Shown: positions 10,594-17,024 of the stretch, piece by piece
Layout: the number at the start of each line of letters is the position of its first letter
Position numbering within the stretch: the stretch's first letter is position 1
Source of the DNA: Intrasporangiaceae bacterium
GTDB taxonomy: Bacteria > Actinomycetota > Actinomycetes > Actinomycetales > Dermatophilaceae
NCBI GenBank assembly: GCA_012518475.1
Contig: JAAYSB010000307.1
Location: forward strand, 1 to 24,164
DNA length: 24,164 bases
Reading direction: 5' to 3'
Position numbers and translations under genes: made by a program
The notes under the pieces: model-generated
What the model was told of the DNA's origin: nothing
Databases searched by the model: none
The model's input: the letters and a program-made list of their open reading frames with translations, nothing else

Positions 10594-11762
10594 ACCCCCG
10601 CACGCCGGTGATCGTCGCCGCCCGCCGTACCCCGATCGGGACGGCGGGCCACTCCCTGAAGGACGTCACGGCGGATGCTCTCGCGGCGGTTGCCATCGAG
10701 ACGGTCGTCGCCGACCTGCCCGACGGCCTGACCGTCGACGAGGTGGTGCTCGGCAACTGCCTGGGTCCGGGCGGGAACCTGGCGCGGGTGGCGGCGCTGC
10801 GGGCGGGGCTCCCGGACGAGACCGCCGCCCGGACGGTCGACCTCCAGTGCGGCAGCGGCCTGGCGGCGGTCGTGGCGGCGGTCGACGCCATCCAGGCCGG
10901 ACGGTGCGACGTCGTCATCGCAGGCGGAGCAGAGAGTGCCTCCACCGCCCCCACGCGGCTGTGGCCATCGGGAGCCGCCTACTCGAGGGCGCCGTTCGCG
11001 CCGGCTGGTCACGCCGATCCCGACATGGGTCCGGCCGCTGACGACCTCGCCCGGCACGCGGGTATCTCCCGGGAGCGATCCGATCGGTATGCCGCCCGCT
11101 CCTTCTCCCGCGCCCGGACCGCGGTGCAGGAGGGGCGCTTCGACGAGGAGATCGTGCCCGTGGGGCAGGTGCGGAGGGACGAGCGGGTCCGGGACGGGAT
11201 GACCCCCGAGCGGCTTGCCCGGCTGCGCCCGACCTTCGGCGCAGACGGAGTCGTCACCGCGGCGACCGCGACCGGGATCAGCGACGGCGCCGCCGTCGTG
11301 GCGGTCATCCCGGAGGAGCTCCGCGCCAGGCTGGGCGTCCCCGGCCTCGCGGTTGTGGCGACGTCCCAACGCGGGTGCGACCCGGCCCTTCCCGGCCTCG
11401 GACCCGTCCCCGCGGTCCGAGCCCTCCTCGACGGCCCCTCGATAATCTCGCAATTGCGAGGTTATGGAGGGGGAGCCGACTGGGGGATGATCGACCGCGT
11501 GGAGATCAATGAGGCGTTCGCCCCGCAGGTGCTCGCCTGTTGTGATGCGCTCGGTCTCGACGAGCAGCGCGTCTGCCCGGACGGTGGGGGGCTGGCCCTG
11601 GGCCATCCCTGGGGAGCGTCGGGGGCTGTGCTCCTGGTCCGCCTGTTCTCAGCCCTCGTGCGGCAGGGGCTGGGCCGGACCGGGCTGGCGGCGATCGCCG
11701 TCGGGGGAGGACAAGGAGTGGCCGCACTGGTCGTCACGGTCGGTGAGACGGCCGCTTCATGA
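10584..11762 (+). CDS. Thiolase-like protein (acetyl-CoA acyltransferase family, YhfS-like) lacking the second catalytic Cys
   Basis: 392 aa member of the thiolase superfamily. ATG 10584 has GGGAGG 8 nt upstream and lies inside the end of the ligase gene. Visible: nucleophile C89 in LQCGSG, N309 in INEAFA, H341 in GLALGHPWGASG. The C-terminal CxGGG motif reads AVGGGQG, so the acid/base Cys is Ala372. Between GLGPVPAVRALLD and DWGMIDRVEINEAF there are 11 more residues than in the Zoogloea enzyme (compared from memory), and this is exactly where a 38-bp palindrome sits. Normal thiolases cleave or join acyl-CoAs through two cysteines. Loss of one suggests altered chemistry or a non-catalytic role. 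Its setting in a biotin transporter operon suggests a link to pimeloyl-CoA supply or fatty-acyl metabolism, unproven. Its stop overlaps the bioM ATG (ATGA). Confidence 0.87.
   Translation: MDLDPRTPVIVAARRTPIGTAGHSLKDVTADALAAVAIETVVADLPDGLTVDEVVLGNCLGPGGNLARVAALRAGLPDETAARTVDLQCGSGLAAVVAAVDAIQAGRCDVVIAGGAESASTAPTRLWPSGAAYSRAPFAPAGHADPDMGPAADDLARHAGISRERSDRYAARSFSRARTAVQEGRFDEEIVPVGQVRRDERVRDGMTPERLARLRPTFGADGVVTAATATGISDGAAVVAVIPEELRARLGVPGLAVVATSQRGCDPALPGLGPVPAVRALLDGPSIISQLRGYGGGADWGMIDRVEINEAFAPQVLACCDALGLDEQRVCPDGGGLALGHPWGASGAVLLVRLFSALVRQGLGRTGLAAIAVGGGQGVAALVVTVGETAAS
11435..11472. repeat. 38-bp near-perfect palindrome inside the thiolase gene
   Basis: The two 19-nt halves pair at 17 of 19 positions around the centre 11453/11454. 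The core CTCGCAATTGCGAG (11447-11460) is perfect. Flanking ATAA/TTAT (11442-11445 and 11462-11465) and CCCCTC/GAGGGG (11435-11440 and 11467-11472) also pair. The two non-pairs are T11446/G11461 (a wobble in RNA) and G11441/G11466. The core is much richer in A+T than the surroundings. It encodes residues GPSIISQLRGYGG, an in-frame insertion relative to other thiolases. Inserted palindromic element, operator and mRNA hairpin are all possible. Confidence 0.85.
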
Positions 11763-12457
11763 CGACTCCCGTCATCGAGCTGCGGGACGTGACCGTCGTC
11801 CGCGGGAGCCGAACGATCGTCGACTCGGTGTCCCTGGTCGTCGAGGAACGCCGCCTCGGTGTCATCGGGGCCAACGGCTCGGGCAAGTCGACCCTCGCCC
11901 GGATCATCGGCGGCCTCATCTCCCCGACCGCCGGAGAGGTTCGGGTGCTCGGCCTCGATCCGGTCCGGGACGGTCGCGCGGCGCGGGCCCGGATCGGCTT
12001 CTGCTTCGCAGACCCCGATGCCCAGATCGTCATGCCGACGGTCCGTGAGGACATCGCCTTCTCGCTGCGCAGATCGCCACTCTCGCGAGAGGAGCGGGCA
12101 GACCGGGTCGATGAGGCCCTGGTGCGGTTCGGGCTGACCGCGCTCGCTGACGCGCCGGCCCACCTGCTCTCGAGCGGCGAGAAGCAGCTCCTCGCGCTCG
12201 CCTCGACGCTGGTCCGCGAGCCTGACCTGGTCCTCTGTGACGAGCCGACGACCCTCCTCGACCTGCGGAACGCGGGGGAGATGGCAGCGACCATCGAGTC
12301 GCTCTCCGAGCACCTCGTCATCGTCAGCCACGACCTCGACCTCGTGATGGGCTGCGAGCGGGTGATCCGGCTCGACGACGGTGCCCTCACCGACGACGGG
12401 GAGCCCGGTCCGGTCATCGACCGCTATCGCCGCGATATGGCCCGAGCACGGAGCTGA
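11759..12457 (+). CDS. bioM: Biotin ECF transporter ATPase BioM (CbiO family)
   Basis: 232 aa ABC ATPase that powers BioY through BioN. Walker A GANGSGKST (K43), signature LSSGEKQ (about 137-143; canonical LSGGQ altered), Walker B LVLCDEPT, and H-loop IVSHDLD. The FADPDAQIVMPTVREDIAF segment (83-101) is characteristic of this group. Its Q-loop position, usually Gln in FQNPDxQ of CbiO proteins, is Ala84. This may be normal for actinobacterial BioM and is not by itself evidence of inactivity. ATG overlaps the thiolase stop (ATGA). Downstream it ends in a TGATG stop-start signal leading towards bioN. A homodimer of this single ATPase would be expected, since no second EcfA is present. Confidence 0.92.
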   Translation: MTTPVIELRDVTVVRGSRTIVDSVSLVVEERRLGVIGANGSGKSTLARIIGGLISPTAGEVRVLGLDPVRDGRAARARIGFCFADPDAQIVMPTVREDIAFSLRRSPLSREERADRVDEALVRFGLTALADAPAHLLSSGEKQLLALASTLVREPDLVLCDEPTTLLDLRNAGEMAATIESLSEHLVIVSHDLDLVMGCERVIRLDDGALTDDGEPGPVIDRYRRDMARARS

Positions 12458-12490
12458 TGGGACCTCAGTGATGATCGGCAGACAGTGATG
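12455..12490 (+). other. Chain of three TGATG stop-start junctions linking bioM to bioN
   Basis: The bioM stop overlaps an ATG (TGATG, 12455-12459) that opens a 4-codon ORF (M G P Q). This ends in TGATG (12469-12473), which opens a 5-codon ORF (M I G R Q), and this ends in TGATG (12486-12490), whose ATG is the bioN start. There is no good Shine-Dalgarno before bioN. Ribosomes leaving bioM could reach bioN by serial termination-reinitiation. The reading is direct; the mechanism is inferred. Confidence 0.65.
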
Positions 12491-12497
12491 ATCGGCA
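12466..12497 (+). repeat. 17-bp-period tandem duplication at the bioN start
   Basis: CAGTGATGATCGGCA occurs at 12466-12480 and again at 12483-12497, separated by GA. The period of 17 is not a multiple of three, so the upstream copy of the start region falls in another frame and soon terminates. Confidence 0.9.
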
Positions 12498-13078
12498 CCA
12501 CGGCGCACACGCGAGGCCGGCTGTCGGTGGGGCATCGGCTCCTCGCCATGCTCGTCGCCGAGGTGCTTCTCGTCCTGCTTGTCCGTTCGCTCCCCGCGCT
12601 CGGGCTGGCCGCGGTCCTCGTGACCCTGGCCTATGCCTGGGCCGGAGTCCGTCCGGGGGAGGCGTGGCGCACGCTGCGCCTCGCGATTCTCTTCGCGGTC
12701 GTCGTGGGTGTCCTCCAGAGCATCGTCCTGCCGTGGCAGCGGGCGGTGGTCATCGCCGGGATCATGGTGCTGGCGGTGGCCATTGCCGGGCTCGTGACTC
12801 TGACGACCGCGACGAGCGACCTCCTCGATGCGCTGGAGCGAGCGCTCGGGCCCCTGGAGCGGTTCGGGGTGGATCCCGAGCGGGTGGCCCTGACGCTGGC
12901 CCTGACTGCCCGGACGGTCCCGGTCATCGCCGGCTTCGGTCGCCGTCTTCAGGAGTCCGGTCGGGCGCGCGGGGTGCGCCTGGGGCCCGTTCCCTATGCG
13001 GTCGGACTCGTCGTTCTCACGATCCAGCACGCCGAACGGGTCGGGGAAGCCCTGCGGGCCCGCGGCGTCGACGACTGA
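12488..13078 (+). CDS. bioN: Biotin ECF transporter transmembrane coupling protein BioN (EcfT family)
   Basis: 196 aa membrane T component that couples ATP hydrolysis by BioM to BioY. It has about four to five hydrophobic segments (near 18-32, 37-52, 64-80, 85-105, 168-180). The two coupling-helix ARG motifs that dock into the ATPases are present: R-A-R-G at 159-162 and R-A-R-G at 190-193. The protein is shorter than CbiQ-type EcfT proteins (about 240-260 aa), as is usual for BioN. ATG 12488 is chosen because it is the ATG of the last TGATG junction; GTG at 12485 would add one residue. It is the last gene of the bioY operon, which converges on the ABC importer genes. Confidence 0.9.
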   Translation: MIGTTAHTRGRLSVGHRLLAMLVAEVLLVLLVRSLPALGLAAVLVTLAYAWAGVRPGEAWRTLRLAILFAVVVGVLQSIVLPWQRAVVIAGIMVLAVAIAGLVTLTTATSDLLDALERALGPLERFGVDPERVALTLALTARTVPVIAGFGRRLQESGRARGVRLGPVPYAVGLVVLTIQHAERVGEALRARGVDD

Positions 13079-13131
13079 GCCAGGGTTGGGGACCGCACGG
13101 GGAGACCGGCCGGCACATACCTCTCCAGGCT

Positions 13132-13189
13132 TGTTGTATGGCGACACGCAGGGGCACGATGCGGATCCTGTGCGTGTCGCCATACAACA
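13132..13189. repeat. Perfect 19-bp inverted repeat between convergent operons; possible bidirectional terminator
   Basis: TGTTGTATGGCGACACGCA (13132-13150) and its exact reverse complement (13171-13189) flank a 20-nt spacer. It lies between the bioN stop and the stop of the oppositely oriented ATPase gene. It has no T-tract and its arms are less GC-rich than the genome, so a classical intrinsic terminator is not certain. A dispersed palindromic repeat is the alternative. The 135-bp gap 13079-13213 holds nothing else I recognise. Confidence 0.85.
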
Positions 13190-13213
13190 GCTGGGGAAGA
13201 CGGGTTGGGACGA

Positions 13214-15067
13214 CTAGTCCGCGCCCTCGTGGATGAGGCGGGAGCGCAGCTCGCGGCGGGCGGCCTGCTCGTCCGGGTCGGGCACCGGCACGGCTGCAAG
13301 GAGGCGCTTGGTGTAGGCCTCCTTCGGGGAGCGCAGGATGTCGTCCCGGTTGCCCTGCTCGACGATGTTGCCGTCCTTCATCACGCAGATCCGGTCGGCG
13401 AGGGCGTCGACGACGGCGAGGTCGTGCGTGACGAACAGGCAGGCGAAGCCCATGTCGGCCTGGAGCTCGCGGAACAGATCGAGCACGGTGGCCTGGACGG
13501 AGACGTCGAGCGCGGAGGTGGGCTCGTCGGCGACGAGGAGCGTGGGACGCAGGGCGAGGGACCGTGCGATACCGACGCGCTGCTTCTGGCCGCCCGAGAG
13601 CTCGTGCGGGTAGCGGTTGCGGTAGCTGCGGGGCAGCTGGACCCGGTCGAGGAGGTTCTCGATGCGCTTCTGCAGCTCCTTGCCCTTGGCCTCGCCGGCG
13701 AGGAAGAGGGGCTCTCCGACCGACTCACCGATGGGCAGGCGCGGGTTGAGTGAGGAGGCCGGGTCCTGGAACACCATGCCGACTGTCTTGCGGACCTTGT
13801 TGAGGGTGGACCGCTTGGCATCGCGCAGCTCGACGCCGTTGACGGTGAGTGAGCCCTCGGCGACCGGCAGCAGCCCGGTCGCGGCTCGGCCGATGGTCGT
13901 CTTGCCCGAACCGGACTCACCGACCAGCCCCACGATCTCGCCCTTGCGGATGAGCATCGTGGCGTTCTCCACGGCGCGGAAGGCCGGCTGGCGGCCCTGC
14001 TTGGGGTACTCGATGGCGACGTCGTTGAGCTCGAGGACCACGGGTGCGTCGTCGGCGACGGAGCTCTCACGGGCGACGATGCCGACGGTGTGCCCGTCCT
14101 CAGAGCCGATGGTGGTCGGACCGGTGGACTCATCGGACTCGGCGAGGACAGCCTCGATCTCCTCGTCGACGATGATCTCGCCGCCCTCTCGCTGCCCGAG
14201 GTGGGGGACCGCTTCGAGCAGCTCGATCGTGTATGGGTGCTCAGGTGCGTGGAAGATCTCGCGCGCCGGACCCTGCTCGACGATTCGGCCCCGGCGCATC
14301 ACGGCGATCCGGTCGGAGAGGTCGGCGACGACACCCATGTCGTGGGTGATGAGGATGATCGCGCTGTCGAGCTTGTCCTTGAGGTTGCGCATGAGCTCGA
14401 GGATCTCGGCCTGCACGGTGACGTCGAGGGCCGTGGTCGGCTCATCCGCGATGAGCAGCTTCGGGTCACACGAGAGCGACTGGGCGATCATGGCGCGCTG
14501 ACGCTGACCACCGGAGAGCTGGTGCGGGAAGGACGTGAACGCCTTCTCCGGGTCGGGCAGCTCGACGAGCTCGAGCATCCGCTTGGCCTCGATGGCGGCC
14601 TTGCCGGGGGAGATCGGCTTGTGCAGACGCAGAGTCTCGACGATCTGCTCACCGACCGTGTAGACGGGGTTGAGCGCGGTCATCGGCTCTTGGAAGATGA
14701 CGGCCACCTCGGAGCCCCGGATGGAGCGCAGCGCACCGGGGCGTAGACCGAGGATCTCGCGGCCGGTCAGCTTGACGCTGCCACGCACCCGGGAGTTCGA
14801 GGGCAACAGACCGAGCAGGGCCATCGAGCTGGCACTCTTGCCGGAGCCGGACTCACCGACGATGGCGAGCACCTCGCCCGCGTCGACGTGATACGTCATG
14901 TCGATCGCGGCCGGCACCCACTGCTTGTTGACGCCGAAGTCGACGCTGAGGTTCTGCACATCGAGGACGCGGTCGCCGCGCTTGATCGAGCCGGTCTCGA
15001 CGTTGTCGAGATGGGCCTCAGGAACCGTGTCCTCGGGCTTGAGCTTCGCGAGCAGGTCCTTGATCAT
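13214..15067 (-). CDS. Fused dipeptide/oligopeptide ABC transporter ATP-binding protein (DppD-DppF type)
   Basis: 617 aa cytoplasmic protein carrying two complete ABC ATPase domains. Domain 1: Walker A GESGSGKS (71-78), the family-specific VIFQEPMTALNP, signature LSGGQRQR, Walker B LLIADEPTTALD and H-loop LITHDMG. Domain 2: Walker A GESGSGKTT with K389, VFQDPASSLNP, LSGGQKQR, LLVADEPTSALD and FVTHDLA. Each domain is followed by the oligopeptide-type C-terminal sequence (APEHPYTIELLEAVP and SPKEAYTKRLLAAVP). An acidic linker (about 334-365) joins them. ATG 15067 has AAGGAG 6 nt upstream. It should power the DppB/DppC permease encoded upstream, but it is separated from dppC by an opposite-strand gene, so it either has its own promoter or is transcribed through that gene. 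Confidence 0.94.
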   Translation of the reverse strand: MIKDLLAKLKPEDTVPEAHLDNVETGSIKRGDRVLDVQNLSVDFGVNKQWVPAAIDMTYHVDAGEVLAIVGESGSGKSASSMALLGLLPSNSRVRGSVKLTGREILGLRPGALRSIRGSEVAVIFQEPMTALNPVYTVGEQIVETLRLHKPISPGKAAIEAKRMLELVELPDPEKAFTSFPHQLSGGQRQRAMIAQSLSCDPKLLIADEPTTALDVTVQAEILELMRNLKDKLDSAIILITHDMGVVADLSDRIAVMRRGRIVEQGPAREIFHAPEHPYTIELLEAVPHLGQREGGEIIVDEEIEAVLAESDESTGPTTIGSEDGHTVGIVARESSVADDAPVVLELNDVAIEYPKQGRQPAFRAVENATMLIRKGEIVGLVGESGSGKTTIGRAATGLLPVAEGSLTVNGVELRDAKRSTLNKVRKTVGMVFQDPASSLNPRLPIGESVGEPLFLAGEAKGKELQKRIENLLDRVQLPRSYRNRYPHELSGGQKQRVGIARSLALRPTLLVADEPTSALDVSVQATVLDLFRELQADMGFACLFVTHDLAVVDALADRICVMKDGNIVEQGNRDDILRSPKEAYTKRLLAAVPVPDPDEQAARRELRSRLIHEGAD

Positions 15068-15171
15068 CGAAGGCTCCTTGGTGTTCGTCGTGACGTGATG
15101 CGTTCTGACAGGGTGAGCCGGCACCCGCGGGGGTGATCGAGGCCGGTTCCGAGGCTGAGAGGATGGATCCC
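15068..15171. promoter_or_regulatory. Divergent intergenic region, ATPase gene / PH-domain gene
   Basis: 104 bp between two divergent starts, so promoters in both directions are expected here. I see the ATPase ribosome binding site and the GAGAGGA before 15172, but no convincing -35/-10 pair on either strand. Confidence 0.35.
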
Positions 15172-15789
15172 ATGGCAAGCCGATGGTTCCCCCGTGGTCC
15201 GATCCGATCCCGACAGCGGTCGGGCTGGATCTTCGTGGTGCTGGTTCTGGTGGTGGCCCTTCCGACGCTCATCGGGGCCTTCACACCGGTGACCCGGTTG
15301 ACGGCTGCCGTCGTCGTCACGGCGGTGGTCGCTGTGACGATCACCTACCTGTACTTCGTGGCGCCGACTATCACGATCGCCGAGGAGGCCATCACGGTCG
15401 ACAACCCGTGGCGGACACACGTGATCCCATGGGGTGCGCTCATCGACGTCAACACGCGATTCCACCTGACGATGGTGACCGCTCAGGGGTCGGTGCATGC
15501 ACTTGCTGCACCGAGCCCGGGCGGCTTCTCCGCGATGCGCGCCAAGCCGGACCAGGATGCGCGCACCGGACGGGTGCAGCGTCAGGGCGCAGGGGCAGTG
15601 CGCCCGGGCGACCTCCCGAACCAGAGCTCGGGCCAGCTGGCCGCGGTGGTCCGGGGCCACTGGCAGGACCGTGTCGAGGCCGGAGACCTGGACACGAACG
15701 AGGTCGCGACGACCAGCCCGCGAGTAGCCAACCTCGTGGTCACCATCGGTGGCCTGGTCCTCGTGGCTGTTCTCTGGCTGCTCGCCTAG
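15172..15789 (+). CDS. Membrane-anchored PH domain-containing protein
   Basis: 205 aa. After a basic N-terminus (RWFPRGPIRSRQR) come two hydrophobic segments (about 18-37 and 43-63). Next is a compact beta-rich region resembling the bacterial PH domain of actinobacterial small membrane proteins: TITIAEEAITVDNPWRTHVIPW, then DVNTRFHLTMVTAQG. A polar region (about 115-180) follows, and a C-terminal hydrophobic anchor (VANLVVTIGGLVLVAVLWLL, about 184-204). No catalytic residues; function unknown. ATG 15172 has GAGAGGA 8 nt upstream; ATG 15163 (three residues longer) is almost as good. It is encoded opposite to, and between, the dppC and dppDF genes. Only 35 bp separate its stop from that of dppC, with no terminator visible. 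Confidence 0.78.
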   Translation: MASRWFPRGPIRSRQRSGWIFVVLVLVVALPTLIGAFTPVTRLTAAVVVTAVVAVTITYLYFVAPTITIAEEAITVDNPWRTHVIPWGALIDVNTRFHLTMVTAQGSVHALAAPSPGGFSAMRAKPDQDARTGRVQRQGAGAVRPGDLPNQSSGQLAAVVRGHWQDRVEAGDLDTNEVATTSPRVANLVVTIGGLVLVAVLWLLA

Positions 15790-15824
15790 GGACCGGCTCA
15801 GCAACGGGTACATCTGGCTCCGCA

Positions 15825-17024
15825 TCACGCGGGCTTCGACGGACCCGGGCGGTTGCCCTCGTCGTCCGCACCGTCACGGGCGACGTCGTCACCGAGGACC
15901 CGACCCCGGGTCGAGGTGTCCACGGACTTGCTCGCGCCGGCGCCGGCGCCGACCGCAACCAGGTCGGTCTCGTCGAGCATGTGCTCGCTGGTCTCCTTGG
16001 CCTTCTTCGGGTTGAACTTCTTCTGGCGCGGGTCGAAGGCGTCGCGCAGACCGTCACCGATGAAGTTGATCGACAGGCACAGCAGGATGATGAACAGACC
16101 AGGGAACCAGAACAGCCATGGCCGGGTGGTGAAGGCCTGTTGGTTCGCACTGATGAGACGGCCGAGGGACCAGTCCGGGGCCTGCACGCCGAAACCGAGG
16201 TAGCTCAGGGCGGTCTCGATGAGCACCGCCGCGGCGAGAAGGAGGGTCAGGTTGACCGTGATGACGCCGATGCTGTTCGGGAGGATGTGCTTGAAGATGA
16301 TACGCCGGTCGCTGGCACCGGCGAGGCGAGCGGCGTCGACGAACTCCCGTTCCCGCAGAGAGAGGATCTCGGCACGGACCAGACGCGCCAGTCCGGTCCA
16401 GGCGAACAGGCCGATGAGGACGCCGAGAGCAATGACTCGACCGACGCCCGGTTCGACGTAGGACATGGCCATCTTGCCGAGCACCGCAGCGAGGATGAGC
16501 AGCGGGATGATGATGATGACGTCGGTCAGACGCATGAGGAAGGCTTCGATCCAGCCGCGGAAGTAGCCGGACACGGCCCCGATGACAACGCCGATGATGC
16601 CGGTGAAGAGGCCCACCATGACCATCACGAGAATGGTCATCTGGGTCCCCCGCATGGTCATCGCGAAGAGGTCGCGCCCCAGATTGTCCTGACCGAACGG
16701 GTGCTCTCCGATCTGGGTCAGACCCATGGTCGGCCGGCCACCGTCGACGACGCTGCCGATCTGGGTGTGACCCCACTTCCACCAGCCCGGAATGGGACCG
16801 AAGCCGATGGAGGAGAAGGCCAGGAGCACGACGAGCACAAAGACCACGACCGAGATGACGGCCGCGGTGTTGTGCATGAACCGCTTTCGGACGATCTGAC
16901 CCTGGGAGAGGCCCTCGGTCTCACGAGCCAGTCCGTCGACGCCTTCGTCGGCAACCTTGGCGACAGCGTCCTCGTGCTCCGAGGGGTTCTGGTCTGCGTT
17001 TCCGGCAGGAGGCGTCTGGGTCAT
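15825..17024 (-). CDS. dppC: Dipeptide/oligopeptide ABC transporter permease, DppC type
   Basis: 399 aa inner-membrane permease. The cytoplasmic N-terminus (about 45 residues, acidic, then QGQIVRKRFMHN) leads to TM1. A periplasmic loop with HPFGQDNLGRDLFA, the DppC/OppC hallmark, follows, then the BPD_transp_1 core. Its EAA loop, REREFVDAARLAGASDRRIIFKHILPN, contacts the ATPase. The C-terminus extends about 50 residues past the usual end (after RDAFDPRQKK) as a low-complexity Gly/Ala/Asp tail. ATG 17024 overlaps the dppB stop (ATGA), so the two permeases are co-translated. The substrate is not readable from sequence; peptides are the family default. Confidence 0.94.
   Translation of the reverse strand: MTQTPPAGNADQNPSEHEDAVAKVADEGVDGLARETEGLSQGQIVRKRFMHNTAAVISVVVFVLVVLLAFSSIGFGPIPGWWKWGHTQIGSVVDGGRPTMGLTQIGEHPFGQDNLGRDLFAMTMRGTQMTILVMVMVGLFTGIIGVVIGAVSGYFRGWIEAFLMRLTDVIIIIPLLILAAVLGKMAMSYVEPGVGRVIALGVLIGLFAWTGLARLVRAEILSLREREFVDAARLAGASDRRIIFKHILPNSIGVITVNLTLLLAAAVLIETALSYLGFGVQAPDWSLGRLISANQQAFTTRPWLFWFPGLFIILLCLSINFIGDGLRDAFDPRQKKFNPKKAKETSEHMLDETDLVAVGAGAGASKSVDTSTRGRVLGDDVARDGADDEGNRPGPSKPA

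Noticed and set aside
11400..11520. Frameshift or sequencing error as the cause of the odd thiolase segment
   Set aside because: The frame is correct on both sides (GLGPVPAVRALLD before, DRVEINEAF after), and the extra length is a multiple of three.
13132..13189. Insertion-sequence ends
   Set aside because: The 20-nt spacer has no room for a transposase and there are no flanking target duplications, so it is called only an inverted repeat.
15133..15171. Upstream GTG 15133 as start of the PH-domain gene
   Set aside because: It would add 13 residues with no family resemblance and has a poorer ribosome binding site than ATG 15172.
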